Below are positions 1-8,729 of a stretch of DNA of 54,029 bases, in pieces. How positions within the stretch are numbered: position 1 is the stretch's first letter; each line of letters begins with the position of its first letter. The position numbers were made by a program, and so were the translations under genes. A model generated the notes under the pieces. That model was not told the origin of the DNA and searched no databases. It was given only the letters and a program-made list of their open reading frames with translations. The stretch is from Candidatus Gastranaerophilales bacterium. Its GTDB lineage: Bacteria > Cyanobacteriota > Vampirovibrionia > Gastranaerophilales > Gastranaerophilaceae. The stretch covers positions 1-54,029 of the forward strand of contig CALUZA010000040.1 of the NCBI GenBank assembly GCA_944325185.1, read 5' to 3'.

Positions 1-36
1 AAAAAAATAAGAAAAAAATGGGGTAAAATTTACCCC
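1..36 (-). terminator. Rho-independent terminator of the first pilin-like gene
   Basis: An 8-bp perfect stem (GGGGTAAA / TTTACCCC, 20-36) is followed on the minus strand by a run of T residues. It lies 41 bases past the stop codon of the cysteine-rich gene. The bases between stop and hairpin resemble those in the same place after the paralogue that ends at 52156. Confidence 0.8.
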
Positions 37-76
37 AAACCAAAACACAAAAAATAATATGAAAATTTAGTATAAC

Positions 77-1495
77 TTAAGGATAATTAATACCATAGCT
101 ATGTCCTACATATTTAATTTCAAGAGCATTCGGATAATATTGTCTGCAAACATTAATGCAATTTTGTTCCAATTTTTCTAATGTAATTAATAAAGTACAA
201 TTGCCCCAATCATCCTGAGGTGTGCACCAATAATCACTACTTGTTGCAGCCCAATTCCATTTGCTTTCATATGAAGAAACTTCACATGCGGTACCACTTG
301 AATTTTTCACACTTATTACAGCATCACAAGCACATGGTGCTCCTGTTGTACTTGCTCTGCAATTACCGGGGCAACTTGTTCTTGTTTTGCAAGTAACCCT
401 CGTACCACAAACCAAAGCAACATCGCAACCTGTTGAGGTAGAATTTAACTTATAACCTGAAGCACAAGCCAAACATTTTACCGTAGAACCGGACGCCGAA
501 CATGCCGTACAATTAGCTATTTTAGATGAGCACGTGCTACAACTTGAAGCTCCTGCAAAGGAATATTGACCTGTTGGACAATTTTTACAAGAACTGGAGC
601 CTTTAATAGCATATTGACCTGCAGAACATTTAGTCGCAGTACCTGCTCCATTACAAGCATAGCCTGCAGGACAATCTGTACAAGTTGTTGAACCTGCAGA
701 TGACCATTTGCCTGCCTGACAATTAGCACAAGTTGTAGCGCCAGCTGAAGAAGAATATTTTCCTGCGGGACATTTTGTTTGAGTTATGCCGTTACAATAA
801 CTGCCTGCAGAACATTGTATGCAACTTCCGGAATTTAAGTAAAATCCTGCATTACATTTAGTGCATTGAGTTAAATTAAAGCATTCCGCACAATTTGATA
901 TTTCAGATGAACAATTAGTACATGAACTTGAACCGACATTTGCTCCTTTACCTGTAGGACAAGGGGTTTTAATTCCGTTTACACAGTAATTATCTTCAGG
1001 ACAAGGTTTTGTCGTACTTTGTCCTGTTTGATCTTGATAAGTTCCATCCGGAGGTATTTTACAAGAACTTTTACCTTGTTCATCTTGATATTTTCCTGAA
1101 GGACACATTTCACATGCCTTATCTTTTATGCCGTAACCCACAGAACATTTGGTACATCCGCTTGAATTACACAACAAGCAATTAGACGAAAAATCATTAC
1201 ATGAAAAACAACCGCATTTATCATTATTTTTATAGTTACCATTAGAACAAGATAAAGAACAAGCAATACATTTATTACTGTAACAAAGAGTACAACTTGC
1301 GCCAAATTTATCGGAGCATTCTGTTGTTATATCAGATACATTATTTCCACCCAATATAACATTAGAACTTGATAATTTTTTTGATATTACAGGAGCAAAT
1401 GCTGCAGTTATACAAGATATTGTAATTAAACTAATCATTAGTTCAATTAAAGAAAATGCTTTTATAGTGCAAAATATATCAGGTATTTTTTTCAT
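77..1495 (-). CDS. Prepilin-like, cysteine-rich repeat surface protein
   Basis: Predicted surface protein of 472 residues. The N-terminus has a short basic leader, then AFSLIELM, then a hydrophobic helix. This is the type IV prepilin/pseudopilin class III signal, with the conserved Glu at +5, which is processed by prepilin peptidase. Residues about 60-350 are repeats of the pattern C-x2-G-x-[YW]-S-x2-G-[AS]-[ST]-x-C-x2-C, resembling eukaryotic TNFR/ephrin-receptor (GCC2/GCC3-like) cysteine modules. The C-terminal ~110 residues are a different cysteine-containing domain that I do not recognise. I prefer ATG at 1495 because GGTGA lies just upstream; a TTG at 1504 is the alternative. The gene is divergent from a small XRE regulator, with a 26-bp dyad 26 bases upstream of the start. 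Its N-terminal ~100 residues and repeats match the protein at 52156-54029, but the C-terminal ends differ. The role is unknown; adhesion is a guess. Confidence 0.8.
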   Translation of the reverse strand: MKKIPDIFCTIKAFSLIELMISLITISCITAAFAPVISKKLSSSNVILGGNNVSDITTECSDKFGASCTLCYSNKCIACSLSCSNGNYKNNDKCGCFSCNDFSSNCLLCNSSGCTKCSVGYGIKDKACEMCPSGKYQDEQGKSSCKIPPDGTYQDQTGQSTTKPCPEDNYCVNGIKTPCPTGKGANVGSSSCTNCSSEISNCAECFNLTQCTKCNAGFYLNSGSCIQCSAGSYCNGITQTKCPAGKYSSSAGATTCANCQAGKWSSAGSTTCTDCPAGYACNGAGTATKCSAGQYAIKGSSSCKNCPTGQYSFAGASSCSTCSSKIANCTACSASGSTVKCLACASGYKLNSTSTGCDVALVCGTRVTCKTRTSCPGNCRASTTGAPCACDAVISVKNSSGTACEVSSYESKWNWAATSSDYWCTPQDDWGNCTLLITLEKLEQNCINVCRQYYPNALEIKYVGHSYGINYP

Positions 1496-1520
1496 AATCA
1501 CCAATTTTTAATAAATAAAT

Positions 1521-1546
1521 TCTATCACGTTCGTGAACGAGATAGA
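1521..1546. promoter_or_regulatory. 26-bp dyad, candidate XRE operator
   Basis: Near-perfect palindrome with arms TCTATC, one unpaired base, CGTTC, central GT, GAACG, one unpaired base, GATAGA. It lies between the divergent pilin-like gene (minus) and the XRE gene (plus). On the minus strand its edge forms an extended -10 (TG-A-TAGAAT), so binding there would block that promoter. The geometry matches the dyad at 26390-26411 next to the other pilin/XRE pair. Confidence 0.65.
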
Positions 1547-1607
1547 AACATATTACACTTATTATTTTTAAAAAGCAAGAATTTTTATTTTAAAAAGAAA
1601 TTAAATA

Positions 1608-1895
1608 ATGATGACAATTCAAAAACCAACGGATAAGAATTACAAAAATAAAATCCTAATTCAAAAAGCGACAGGAGAAGTTTTTAAACAATTAAAAAAA
1701 GATAAAAGCAATTATCTTTTAGGAGCAGAATATGAAATTTCAACCTCGCTTTTAAGTAATATTGAAAGAGGTCTAAAAGACCCGCAATTAACAACCATTT
1801 TTAAATTATCCGAAGCTTTAGGACTTCGACCCTATGAATTTATTAAAAAAATAGAAGAAAATCTACCTAAGGATTTTAGTTTAATTGATAATTAA
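1608..1895 (+). CDS. XRE-family HTH regulator
   Basis: A 95-residue protein that is essentially one helix-turn-helix domain. It shows the XRE/Cro pattern: GAEYEISTSLLSNIERG as the HTH, then PQLTTIFKLSEALGL. The C-terminal tail LPKDFSLI is mirrored by GKDFTLAE in the second small XRE protein at 26442. It is divergent from the cysteine-rich pilin-like gene, with a long dyad between them, which suggests local repression and autoregulation. The start has two consecutive ATG codons; the first is used here. A terminator follows at 1904-1930. The family assignment is clear; the target is inferred from position only. Confidence 0.85.
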   Translation: MMTIQKPTDKNYKNKILIQKATGEVFKQLKKDKSNYLLGAEYEISTSLLSNIERGLKDPQLTTIFKLSEALGLRPYEFIKKIEENLPKDFSLIDN

Positions 1896-1903
1896 ACAAA
1901 ACA

Positions 1904-1930
1904 AAAATGCCTGAATTATTCAGGCATTTT
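1904..1930. terminator. Bidirectional terminator
   Basis: A 12-bp stem (AAAATGCCTGAA / TTCAGGCATTTT) with a 3-base loop and A/T flanks sits between the converging XRE gene and metallopeptidase gene. It can serve both. Confidence 0.85.
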
Positions 1931-1951
1931 ATACTCATTTTTGTGTTTTGG

Positions 1952-3712
1952 TTATATCTTTTCTTCAAATAATTTATCTGCCAATGGTTGAACCGTTTTA
2001 CCATTTAATCGCTTTGAAATTTTCTTTAATTTTTGACTTACAGTTTCCATTTCGGGCGTCCAAATAAAATTATCTAAAACATATTTTTCACCTGCCGAAA
2101 AATCGCCAGACATTTGAACTTTTACAATTTCTGCAAGCATTTGACGAGCAACATATACCATCATATCAATGTTTATTGAAAGAAAACCGTCTTTTGAAAT
2201 TTTCATTGCACCGTTTTGAATAAAGTAATAATTCTGCATAACCGAACGAACTCTATGCGCCTGAGTAATATCGGGTTTTGACTTCAACATATTATCAGCT
2301 GCATAAGTTACAATTATTTTCTTTCTTTCTTCTTCAGTATAAAGTCCTGCTTCGGTCAACACATCTAACATAGAAAGAGAGACCATATCAGCCTTGTTTT
2401 CTTCAATTATGGATTTATATTTTCCCAAAGCTTCGCTTCCTGTTTTAGGTCCAAGCGAATGACCGTTTTCATGCCCGATTGTAAAAGCATGATCCATAGT
2501 ATCATCGTAATATTGATGGAATTCTTTATCTAAAATATTATCCAAACGTTCCTGCAACTTCTTTTTTGCATCTTCGTCGGTAATAAAACGAATTTGCCTG
2601 TGATAAACATTTCTTCTGCCTCCACCAATAGTTAAAGATAACTTATCATTATTCGGCAAATTTTCAGCCAAAGTTATGCCGGCACGAAAGGCACCAACAT
2701 CTCCAGCTACCTCAATTAAATCAACATCAACCATAGTTTGAGAAATTTCCGACGTTTCAGAAATAGTCTGTTCATATTCTTCGGAATAAGGCATATTTTT
2801 TGCCATTAAGGGAAGAAAATCTTTAACTTTCAGAATATAATCAGTACCTTCTTTATTAACAATTCCAACCCTGCAACCGAGATAATCTTTTGATATTACA
2901 TCAATATTGTTTTCTTTTAAAAGTTTCGATAATTCATCATTTTCAAAAACAGTTTCGGTCATTTCATCAGAATAATTTTCACGAGTAATTGTAAATTCTA
3001 AAGGTGTATCCTGTAAACTTGCCCACTTTTTATCCGCATAAGCGTCTAACATAGGATCTGCAACTAAAAATGCTTGCGACTGCAATCTTAAATACTCATT
3101 AAATTCAACATTTGTTGAAATACAACTTGCCCTTAATAAAAGTTCTGCAATTTTTTTAAAATCTTCTGCAAATTTATCAACGTAATCTATAGCAATTAAT
3201 TCATCTTTTTTATATTTATTTCTTTCAACAACGCTTCTTTGATTTAAAATTTTCTTTACAACAGAAACTTTACCCTCTTTTATCATATTAATTAAAATTT
3301 GATGAAATTCTTCTTTTGATAAGTCATCAGGATAAAGCCCTCTGCCTTTAGATTTTTCCAAATTTGCCGCCAATTTAACAAGATTTGATTCACAATCAAG
3401 CGCAAAAATACCCTTTTGGGCATCAAATAATATTTTTGTAAGTTCCGCTTTTTTATCACCTGTTTTTTGAGACTTTTTAATTTCATCTTCCAAAAACTTT
3501 TTAAATGGCAAATTATGAGATGAATCAAGCTGCATGTTAATTTTTTCAATTATTCTTGCTGCCTTAACAAGATAAGCTAAAGCTTTTTTATCTCCGTCCG
3601 CAAGTGCCAAAAATTCAGGAGCGTCAACATCAAGCATTCGTTTTGTCAATAAACAATCTTTTGATGTTCTCTTTTCTAATTCTTCCAAAGTCAAGCCAAA
3701 ATTATATTTCAT
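1952..3712 (-). CDS. M49 (dipeptidyl-peptidase III)-like zinc metallopeptidase
   Basis: A 586-residue cytosolic-type protein with no signal peptide. The zinc-binding motif GHENGHSLGP (roughly residues 415-424) supplies HExxH, and EENKADMVSL about 35 residues later supplies the second glutamate. This spacing and the EExxAD motif are typical of M49 (DPP III). Classical DPP III has HExxGH with one extra residue and is about 700 residues long, so this is a shorter, divergent member. The family cleaves dipeptides from the N-termini of oligopeptides; substrate here is unknown. The start has an AAGGAT-like site upstream. It lies 68 bases downstream of the nitroreductase fusion on the same strand, so the two may be cotranscribed. 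Confidence 0.7.
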   Translation of the reverse strand: MKYNFGLTLEELEKRTSKDCLLTKRMLDVDAPEFLALADGDKKALAYLVKAARIIEKINMQLDSSHNLPFKKFLEDEIKKSQKTGDKKAELTKILFDAQKGIFALDCESNLVKLAANLEKSKGRGLYPDDLSKEEFHQILINMIKEGKVSVVKKILNQRSVVERNKYKKDELIAIDYVDKFAEDFKKIAELLLRASCISTNVEFNEYLRLQSQAFLVADPMLDAYADKKWASLQDTPLEFTITRENYSDEMTETVFENDELSKLLKENNIDVISKDYLGCRVGIVNKEGTDYILKVKDFLPLMAKNMPYSEEYEQTISETSEISQTMVDVDLIEVAGDVGAFRAGITLAENLPNNDKLSLTIGGGRRNVYHRQIRFITDEDAKKKLQERLDNILDKEFHQYYDDTMDHAFTIGHENGHSLGPKTGSEALGKYKSIIEENKADMVSLSMLDVLTEAGLYTEEERKKIIVTYAADNMLKSKPDITQAHRVRSVMQNYYFIQNGAMKISKDGFLSINIDMMVYVARQMLAEIVKVQMSGDFSAGEKYVLDNFIWTPEMETVSQKLKKISKRLNGKTVQPLADKLFEEKI

Positions 3713-3780
3713 GTTTTCTCTATCCTTAATCTACAAAAAAATTATATCATTTTATTTCTTAAAATAATAAATTTGTTACG

Positions 3781-4665
3781 TTATCTTATAAAATTCCAAA
3801 ATATTCTTTTTACTTTTGAAATAAAACTCAAATTATTTTCTTGTTTTTCAATTGTCGTAAAAGAATATTTACGTGGTTGAATTGTTCTTTTATACTGCAC
3901 ATCACTATATCCGAATAACATAACATATATAGGTGCATACCCATCAGGAATTCTTAAATATTCACAAAATTCAGGCAATATTTTTAATACAGCCTCCATA
4001 AAACCGCACCACAATGTGCCTATGCCAAGACTGTTTGCATACAATTCAAAATAACTAAGTGCAATAATACCGTCTTCTTTCGGACAAGGAGCATCAATCG
4101 GAGCGGAAACCACAACCAAATGCGGTGCGCCTCTAAATAAAACATCTTCACCATTTAAAAAAGCGTTTTTATATTTTGAAAACTTATCTACAGTTTTAAC
4201 AAAAAACTGCAGCGGTTTCTTCTCTATAAGGGATATGATTTTTTTATTAACTTTTGAGCGAAAATCATCCATTACATCAATATTTTCTATAAAAGAAAAA
4301 TGGAGCTTATGGTTATTACATCCTGTTGGAGTATAATTTAGCATATCTTTTAATTTATCCAGTTTTTCTTTTGAAACATTTTCTCTTTTATATTGACGAG
4401 TACTTCTTCTTGATTGAATTAAATTTAAAATATCAGAAGGGTTTACTTCCCTTACTTCATCAGAATTTTCAGGATTTTTTTCCATTATTGAAATAGCACC
4501 CATAGGGCAAATTGCAAAACAATGCTGACATTCAATACATTTAAGAGGATTTTTCATATCAGGAATTTGGTTTTCCTCTTGAACTATAGCGCCTGTAGTA
4601 CAATCCTTAACACAAAGACCGCATTTTATACATTTACTTTCATCAACAACAAAACCATGTTTCAT
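3781..4665 (-). CDS. Ferredoxin-nitroreductase fusion protein
   Basis: 294 residues. The N-terminal part (about residues 10-60) carries two 4Fe-4S motifs, CIKCGLCVKDC and CIECQHCFAICP, as in 2[4Fe-4S] ferredoxins. The rest is a nitroreductase-family FMN domain beginning IQSRRSTRQYKRENV, with a later GIGTLWCGF segment typical of the fold. The fusion should pass electrons from a low-potential donor through the clusters to FMN; the acceptor is unknown. I place the start at ATG 4665, which has a strong GAGGAG site, rather than the in-frame ATG at 4686. It is divergent from hppA. Confidence 0.87.
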   Translation of the reverse strand: MKHGFVVDESKCIKCGLCVKDCTTGAIVQEENQIPDMKNPLKCIECQHCFAICPMGAISIMEKNPENSDEVREVNPSDILNLIQSRRSTRQYKRENVSKEKLDKLKDMLNYTPTGCNNHKLHFSFIENIDVMDDFRSKVNKKIISLIEKKPLQFFVKTVDKFSKYKNAFLNGEDVLFRGAPHLVVVSAPIDAPCPKEDGIIALSYFELYANSLGIGTLWCGFMEAVLKILPEFCEYLRIPDGYAPIYVMLFGYSDVQYKRTIQPRKYSFTTIEKQENNLSFISKVKRIFWNFIR

Positions 4666-4762
4666 GATTACTCCTCTCATTTTCAATATAATAATAAAAC
4701 AAAATACGATTTTTGAATAGTAAAACGGCTCATTTGGTGGAGTTATTTTTTTTATTTATTAG

Positions 4763-4768
4763 TATAAT
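4763..4768 (+). promoter_or_regulatory. Candidate -10 box of hppA
   Basis: A perfect TATAAT 40 bases upstream of the hppA start. No convincing -35 hexamer at 16-18 bp is visible, so the call rests on the -10 alone. Confidence 0.4.
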
Positions 4769-4807
4769 CACAGACGGGAATAGTTTTTTTAATAAAGGAA
4801 TTAGCTA

Positions 4808-7219
4808 ATGAAAAAAATTACATCAGCTTTGTTTGCTTTTTTGGCAATAACAATCCCGACAATAGCAAGTGAAGCAAATTTAATTGTTCCCGACATAAAA
4901 GGCGACAAACTACACTTTAATTTGCTTTTAGTCGGAATTTTTGTAGCAATCGTAGGAAGTATTTTTGGTTTAATTGAATTTTTAAAAATTAAAAAAATCA
5001 AAGTTCATCCTTTAATGGAACAAGTTGGAAATACAATTTTCGAAACTTGTAAAACATACCTTATTCAACAAGGAAAATTTTTAATAATACTTGAAGTATT
5101 AATTGCACTATGTATAACCTATTATTTTGGCGTATTGGAAAAAATGGGACTTAAAGGGGTCGGATTGATTTTAATCTGGTCTGTTATAGGTATTTTAGGT
5201 TCATATTTTGTTGCATGGTTCGGCATTCGAATGAACACACTTGCAAATGCAAGAACATCTTTTCAAGCATTGCGCTCAAAACCACTAAATTGCTTAAATA
5301 TACCTTTAAGAGCAGGAATGAGCATAGGAGTTCTTCTTGTATCCGTTGAGCTTATATTAATGCTTGTAATTTTACTATTTGTCCCCGGACATCTTGCAGG
5401 AGCTTGTTTCATAGGTTTTGCAATCGGTGAATCTTTGGGTGCTTCAGCACTTCGTGTAGCAGGCGGAATTTTTACCAAAATTGCAGACATAGGCTCTGAT
5501 TTAATGAAAATACAATTCGGAATAAAAGAAGATGATCCAAGAAACCCCGGAGTTATAGCCGATTGTACCGGAGATAACGCAGGAGACAGCATAGGACCAT
5601 CAGCAGACGGTTTTGAAACATACGGTGTAACAGGTGTTGCACTTGTAAGTTTCATTCTTCTTGGAGTATTTCCTCAATATCAAATCCAGCTTTTAACTTG
5701 GATATTTACTATGAGATTTTTAATGATTATTACTTCGATTATTGCATATTGGGTTAATAACGTTAAAACTCGTCTTTATGCAAAAAATTGCGAAAAGAAA
5801 AACAAAAGATTTGATTTTGAAGTTCCTTTAACTAATCTTGTTTGGTTAACTTCAATATTATCAATAATTATGACATTCAGTGTAAGCAACTGGTTACTTG
5901 GTTCAATACCAAATAATCTTTGGTTTGTTTTATCTTTAATAATTTCTTGCGGAACATTAGGTGCCGCTTTAATACCGGAAATGACAAAAGTATTCACAAG
6001 CCCAAAAGCAAAGCACACAAAAGAAGTTGTTGTTGCTTCACGTGAAGGAGGAGCTTCGCTTACAATTCTTTCAGGTATTGTTTCAGGTAATTTTTCAGGC
6101 TTTTGGATTGGCGCAGTCATAGTTCTTCTAATGGCCGTTGCTTATTTTGCAAGTCAATATATTTCAAATGTTATGATATACCCTTCCGTATTTGCATTTG
6201 GGCTCGTAGCATTCGGTTTTCTTGGAATGGGACCGGTTACAATTGCTGTTGACAGCTACGGACCTGTCACAGATAATGCACAATCAGTATACGAATTATC
6301 TTTAATCGAAGAACAACCGGATATTACAATGCAAATTGAAAAAGCATACGGTTTTAAACCTGATTTTGAAAATGCAAAAAAATATCTTGAAGAAAACGAC
6401 GGCGCAGGAAACACATTTAAAGCAACTTCAAAACCTGTTTTAATAGGAACTGCTGTTGTTGGTGCTACTACAATGATATTTTCATTAATTCTTGTAATTA
6501 AAAATACTTTAGGAATTGCTCCAGAAGATATCTTAAATCTCTTAAATCCATACACTTTACTTGGATTTATTGCAGGCGGCGCCGTAATTTACTGGTTCTC
6601 CGGAGCTTCTATGCAAGCTGTTACAACAGGTGCATATCGTGCTGTTGAATACATTAAAAGTCACATTAAATTAGGTGAAGCAGACGACAAAAAAGCAAAT
6701 CTCGAAAACTCAAAAGAAGTTGTCAAAATTTGTACACAATATGCTCAAAAAGGCATGTTCAACATATTTGTTGCGCTGTTTTCATTTGCACTTGCACTTG
6801 CATTTTTATCAGCACCTTCAGAATCAAATAATTTTCCGGTATCGTTCTTTATTAGCTATTTAATTGCAATTGCAGTATTTGGACTATTCCAAGCAGTATT
6901 TATGGCTAATGCCGGCGGATGCTGGGATAACGCTAAAAAAATTGTTGAAGTTGACCTCGATGAAAAAGGAACACCTCTACATGATGCAACAGTAGTAGGA
7001 GACACTGTCGGAGATCCTTTCAAAGACACTTCTTCCGTTGCTATGAATCCTATCATAAAATTCACAACACTTTTTGGACTTTTGGCAATGGAAATTGCAA
7101 TAAGTGCTAATTTTAGAACATATTCCAAAACGGCAGGAATTATATTCTTAATAGTAGCCTTAATATTTGTAGTAAGGTCATTCTATTCAATGAGAATACC
7201 TGTTAATAAACAATCATAA
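4808..7219 (+). CDS. hppA: Membrane-bound ion-translocating pyrophosphatase
   Basis: An 803-residue polytopic membrane protein that hydrolyses pyrophosphate and pumps cations, normally H+ or Na+, across the inner membrane. It has about 16 hydrophobic segments. The catalytic loop EDDPRNPGVIADCTGDNAGD is the M-PPase pyrophosphate/Mg site, and a second acidic site is seen in GDTVGDPFKD near the C-terminus. The potassium-determining motif reads GNTFKAT. Lys here is typical of K+-independent H+-PPases, whereas K+-dependent forms have Ala. The N-terminus looks like a signal peptide. It has its own promoter region and a terminator at 7235-7261, so it is probably monocistronic. Confidence 0.95.
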   Translation: MKKITSALFAFLAITIPTIASEANLIVPDIKGDKLHFNLLLVGIFVAIVGSIFGLIEFLKIKKIKVHPLMEQVGNTIFETCKTYLIQQGKFLIILEVLIALCITYYFGVLEKMGLKGVGLILIWSVIGILGSYFVAWFGIRMNTLANARTSFQALRSKPLNCLNIPLRAGMSIGVLLVSVELILMLVILLFVPGHLAGACFIGFAIGESLGASALRVAGGIFTKIADIGSDLMKIQFGIKEDDPRNPGVIADCTGDNAGDSIGPSADGFETYGVTGVALVSFILLGVFPQYQIQLLTWIFTMRFLMIITSIIAYWVNNVKTRLYAKNCEKKNKRFDFEVPLTNLVWLTSILSIIMTFSVSNWLLGSIPNNLWFVLSLIISCGTLGAALIPEMTKVFTSPKAKHTKEVVVASREGGASLTILSGIVSGNFSGFWIGAVIVLLMAVAYFASQYISNVMIYPSVFAFGLVAFGFLGMGPVTIAVDSYGPVTDNAQSVYELSLIEEQPDITMQIEKAYGFKPDFENAKKYLEENDGAGNTFKATSKPVLIGTAVVGATTMIFSLILVIKNTLGIAPEDILNLLNPYTLLGFIAGGAVIYWFSGASMQAVTTGAYRAVEYIKSHIKLGEADDKKANLENSKEVVKICTQYAQKGMFNIFVALFSFALALAFLSAPSESNNFPVSFFISYLIAIAVFGLFQAVFMANAGGCWDNAKKIVEVDLDEKGTPLHDATVVGDTVGDPFKDTSSVAMNPIIKFTTLFGLLAMEIAISANFRTYSKTAGIIFLIVALIFVVRSFYSMRIPVNKQS

Positions 7220-7234
7220 AAATAAAACCTATCA

Positions 7235-7261
7235 AAAAAGCGGACATTTGTCCGCTTTTTT
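7235..7261 (+). terminator. Terminator after hppA
   Basis: Stem AAAAAGCGGAC / GTCCGCTTTTT with a short loop, ending in a T run. Confidence 0.9.
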
Positions 7262-7333
7262 ATTTACAATATTTTGTATAAAAAACTATTTATATTATAA
7301 TTATTTTATTAAAAGTTTAAAGGGGGATTTATT

Positions 7334-8140
7334 ATGGGTCTAATGGACGGCAAAAAGGGTATTATTTTTGGTGTTTCAAATAAATTTGGTATCGCTAATG
7401 CAATAGCAGAACAATTACATGCTCAAGGTGCAGAAATTGCTTTTACATACGCTAATGAAGCAATGGAAAAAAGAGTTCGCCCAATAGCAGAATCAATGAA
7501 TGCTAAAATGTGCTTAGAATGCGATGTAACAAAAGACGAAGATGTTAAAAAAGTTTTTGAAGAATATGCAAAAATTTATGACAAACTTGATTTTGTAGTT
7601 CATGCAGTAGCTTTTGCAAATAAAGATGACTTGGTTGGAGATTTTTATACAGTATCTCGCGAAGGCTGGGATTTAGCAATGCATGTAAGTGCTTATTCTC
7701 TTGTAACCATTGCAAGATATGCTAAACCTCAAATGGAAGCTTCAGGTGGGGGTTCAATCCTTGCTCTTACATACCTTGGGGCTACAAAAGTTGTTGCAAA
7801 CTACAACATTATGGGGGTTGCTAAAGCTGCTCTTGAAAGCTCTATGAGATTTATTGCTTCTGACCTTGGTAAATACAACATCAGATGTAATTGCTTATCT
7901 GCAGGACCAATCAAAACTATGGCAGCAAAAGGCATTGGCGGATTTGACAGAATGTTAAAAGCAAATGCACTTAAAGCTCCTCTAAAACGCACACCTACTG
8001 TAGAAGAAGTCGGCAAAGCAGGTTTATACCTATTATCTGATCTTTCTTCAGGTGTTACTGCTCAGGTACAATTTGTTGATTGTGGCGCAAGCGAAGTTTT
8101 TGCTTCAATTGATGAGATGGCACAAATTAAATTTGACTAA
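7334..8140 (+). CDS. fabI: Enoyl-[acyl-carrier-protein] reductase (NADH), FabI
   Basis: 268 residues, the usual FabI length. It catalyses the last reduction of each fatty-acid elongation cycle in the cytosol. Rossmann-type short-chain dehydrogenase with the FabI-specific N-terminal GVSNKFGIANAIA motif and the catalytic Y-x6-K pair in YNIMGVAK. The downstream segment SAGPIKTMAAKGI is the FabI substrate-loop signature. The start has a strong GGGGG site. It is a single-gene unit with a terminator at 8166-8193. Confidence 0.96.
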   Translation: MGLMDGKKGIIFGVSNKFGIANAIAEQLHAQGAEIAFTYANEAMEKRVRPIAESMNAKMCLECDVTKDEDVKKVFEEYAKIYDKLDFVVHAVAFANKDDLVGDFYTVSREGWDLAMHVSAYSLVTIARYAKPQMEASGGGSILALTYLGATKVVANYNIMGVAKAALESSMRFIASDLGKYNIRCNCLSAGPIKTMAAKGIGGFDRMLKANALKAPLKRTPTVEEVGKAGLYLLSDLSSGVTAQVQFVDCGASEVFASIDEMAQIKFD

Positions 8141-8165
8141 TTTTAATTTATGAAATTATAAAATA

Positions 8166-8193
8166 AAAAACCTGTGAAGTTCACAGGTTTTTT
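8166..8193 (+). terminator. Terminator after fabI
   Basis: Stem CCTGTGAA / TTCACAGG around a single base, flanked by A and T runs. Confidence 0.92.
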
Positions 8194-8253
8194 ATTAGCA
8201 AAGTTTTTTTATTATAAGTTTTATATAAGTATTAGCATAGGAAAGGTTATATA

Positions 8254-8697
8254 ATGAAAATTTCTCAGATTAATTTTAAAGCAAATTTTAAAAGCAATAT
8301 TTATGAAACAAAATCCAAAGGTATAAATGCCATACAATCAAGCTCCTTTGATGGTATTTATCCAAAACATCATCAATGCAGCATGTTTGACTATCCTGAT
8401 TGTCGTCAATCAAATTCTGAAATAATAGAAACGGAAAATGAAATAAAAGCATGCAATTATGAACTTAAAGCACTTTTAATAAGTTCAGCCAGTCTAAATT
8501 CTCAAAAAACAAGAATTATAAATGGTGCAATGGAAGAAATTCAATTGGCGGCTTCTAAAGAAGAAATGAAAATAATAGAAGAAAAACGAGATCGTGATTT
8601 AGCTCGCCTTCAAAGAAGAATGGAAGAATTAAGCAGACAAATTGCAAAAATTCAAAGTCGAATTATAAGTTTAAGAGAAAAAGAATTAAACTTATAA
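8254..8697 (+). CDS. Small coiled-coil protein, first of a tandem family of three
   Basis: 147 residues, not recognised. It starts MKISQINFKANFKSN, and the two genes that follow start in the same way (M-[KN]-I-[ST]-x-I-[NS], then a Phe at 9-13). There is no hydrophobic signal peptide or membrane segment. From about residue 60 to the end it is Glu/Lys/Arg-rich and almost certainly a long helix or coiled coil. The ribosome site is GGAAAGG. It is first in a three-gene transcript ending at the terminator 9526-9552. Function unknown; the shared N-terminus could be a sorting or binding tag. Confidence 0.75.
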   Translation: MKISQINFKANFKSNIYETKSKGINAIQSSSFDGIYPKHHQCSMFDYPDCRQSNSEIIETENEIKACNYELKALLISSASLNSQKTRIINGAMEEIQLAASKEEMKIIEEKRDRDLARLQRRMEELSRQIAKIQSRIISLREKELNL

Positions 8698-8729
8698 ATT
8701 AAAAAGATAAATTATAAGGAAAAATTTTT

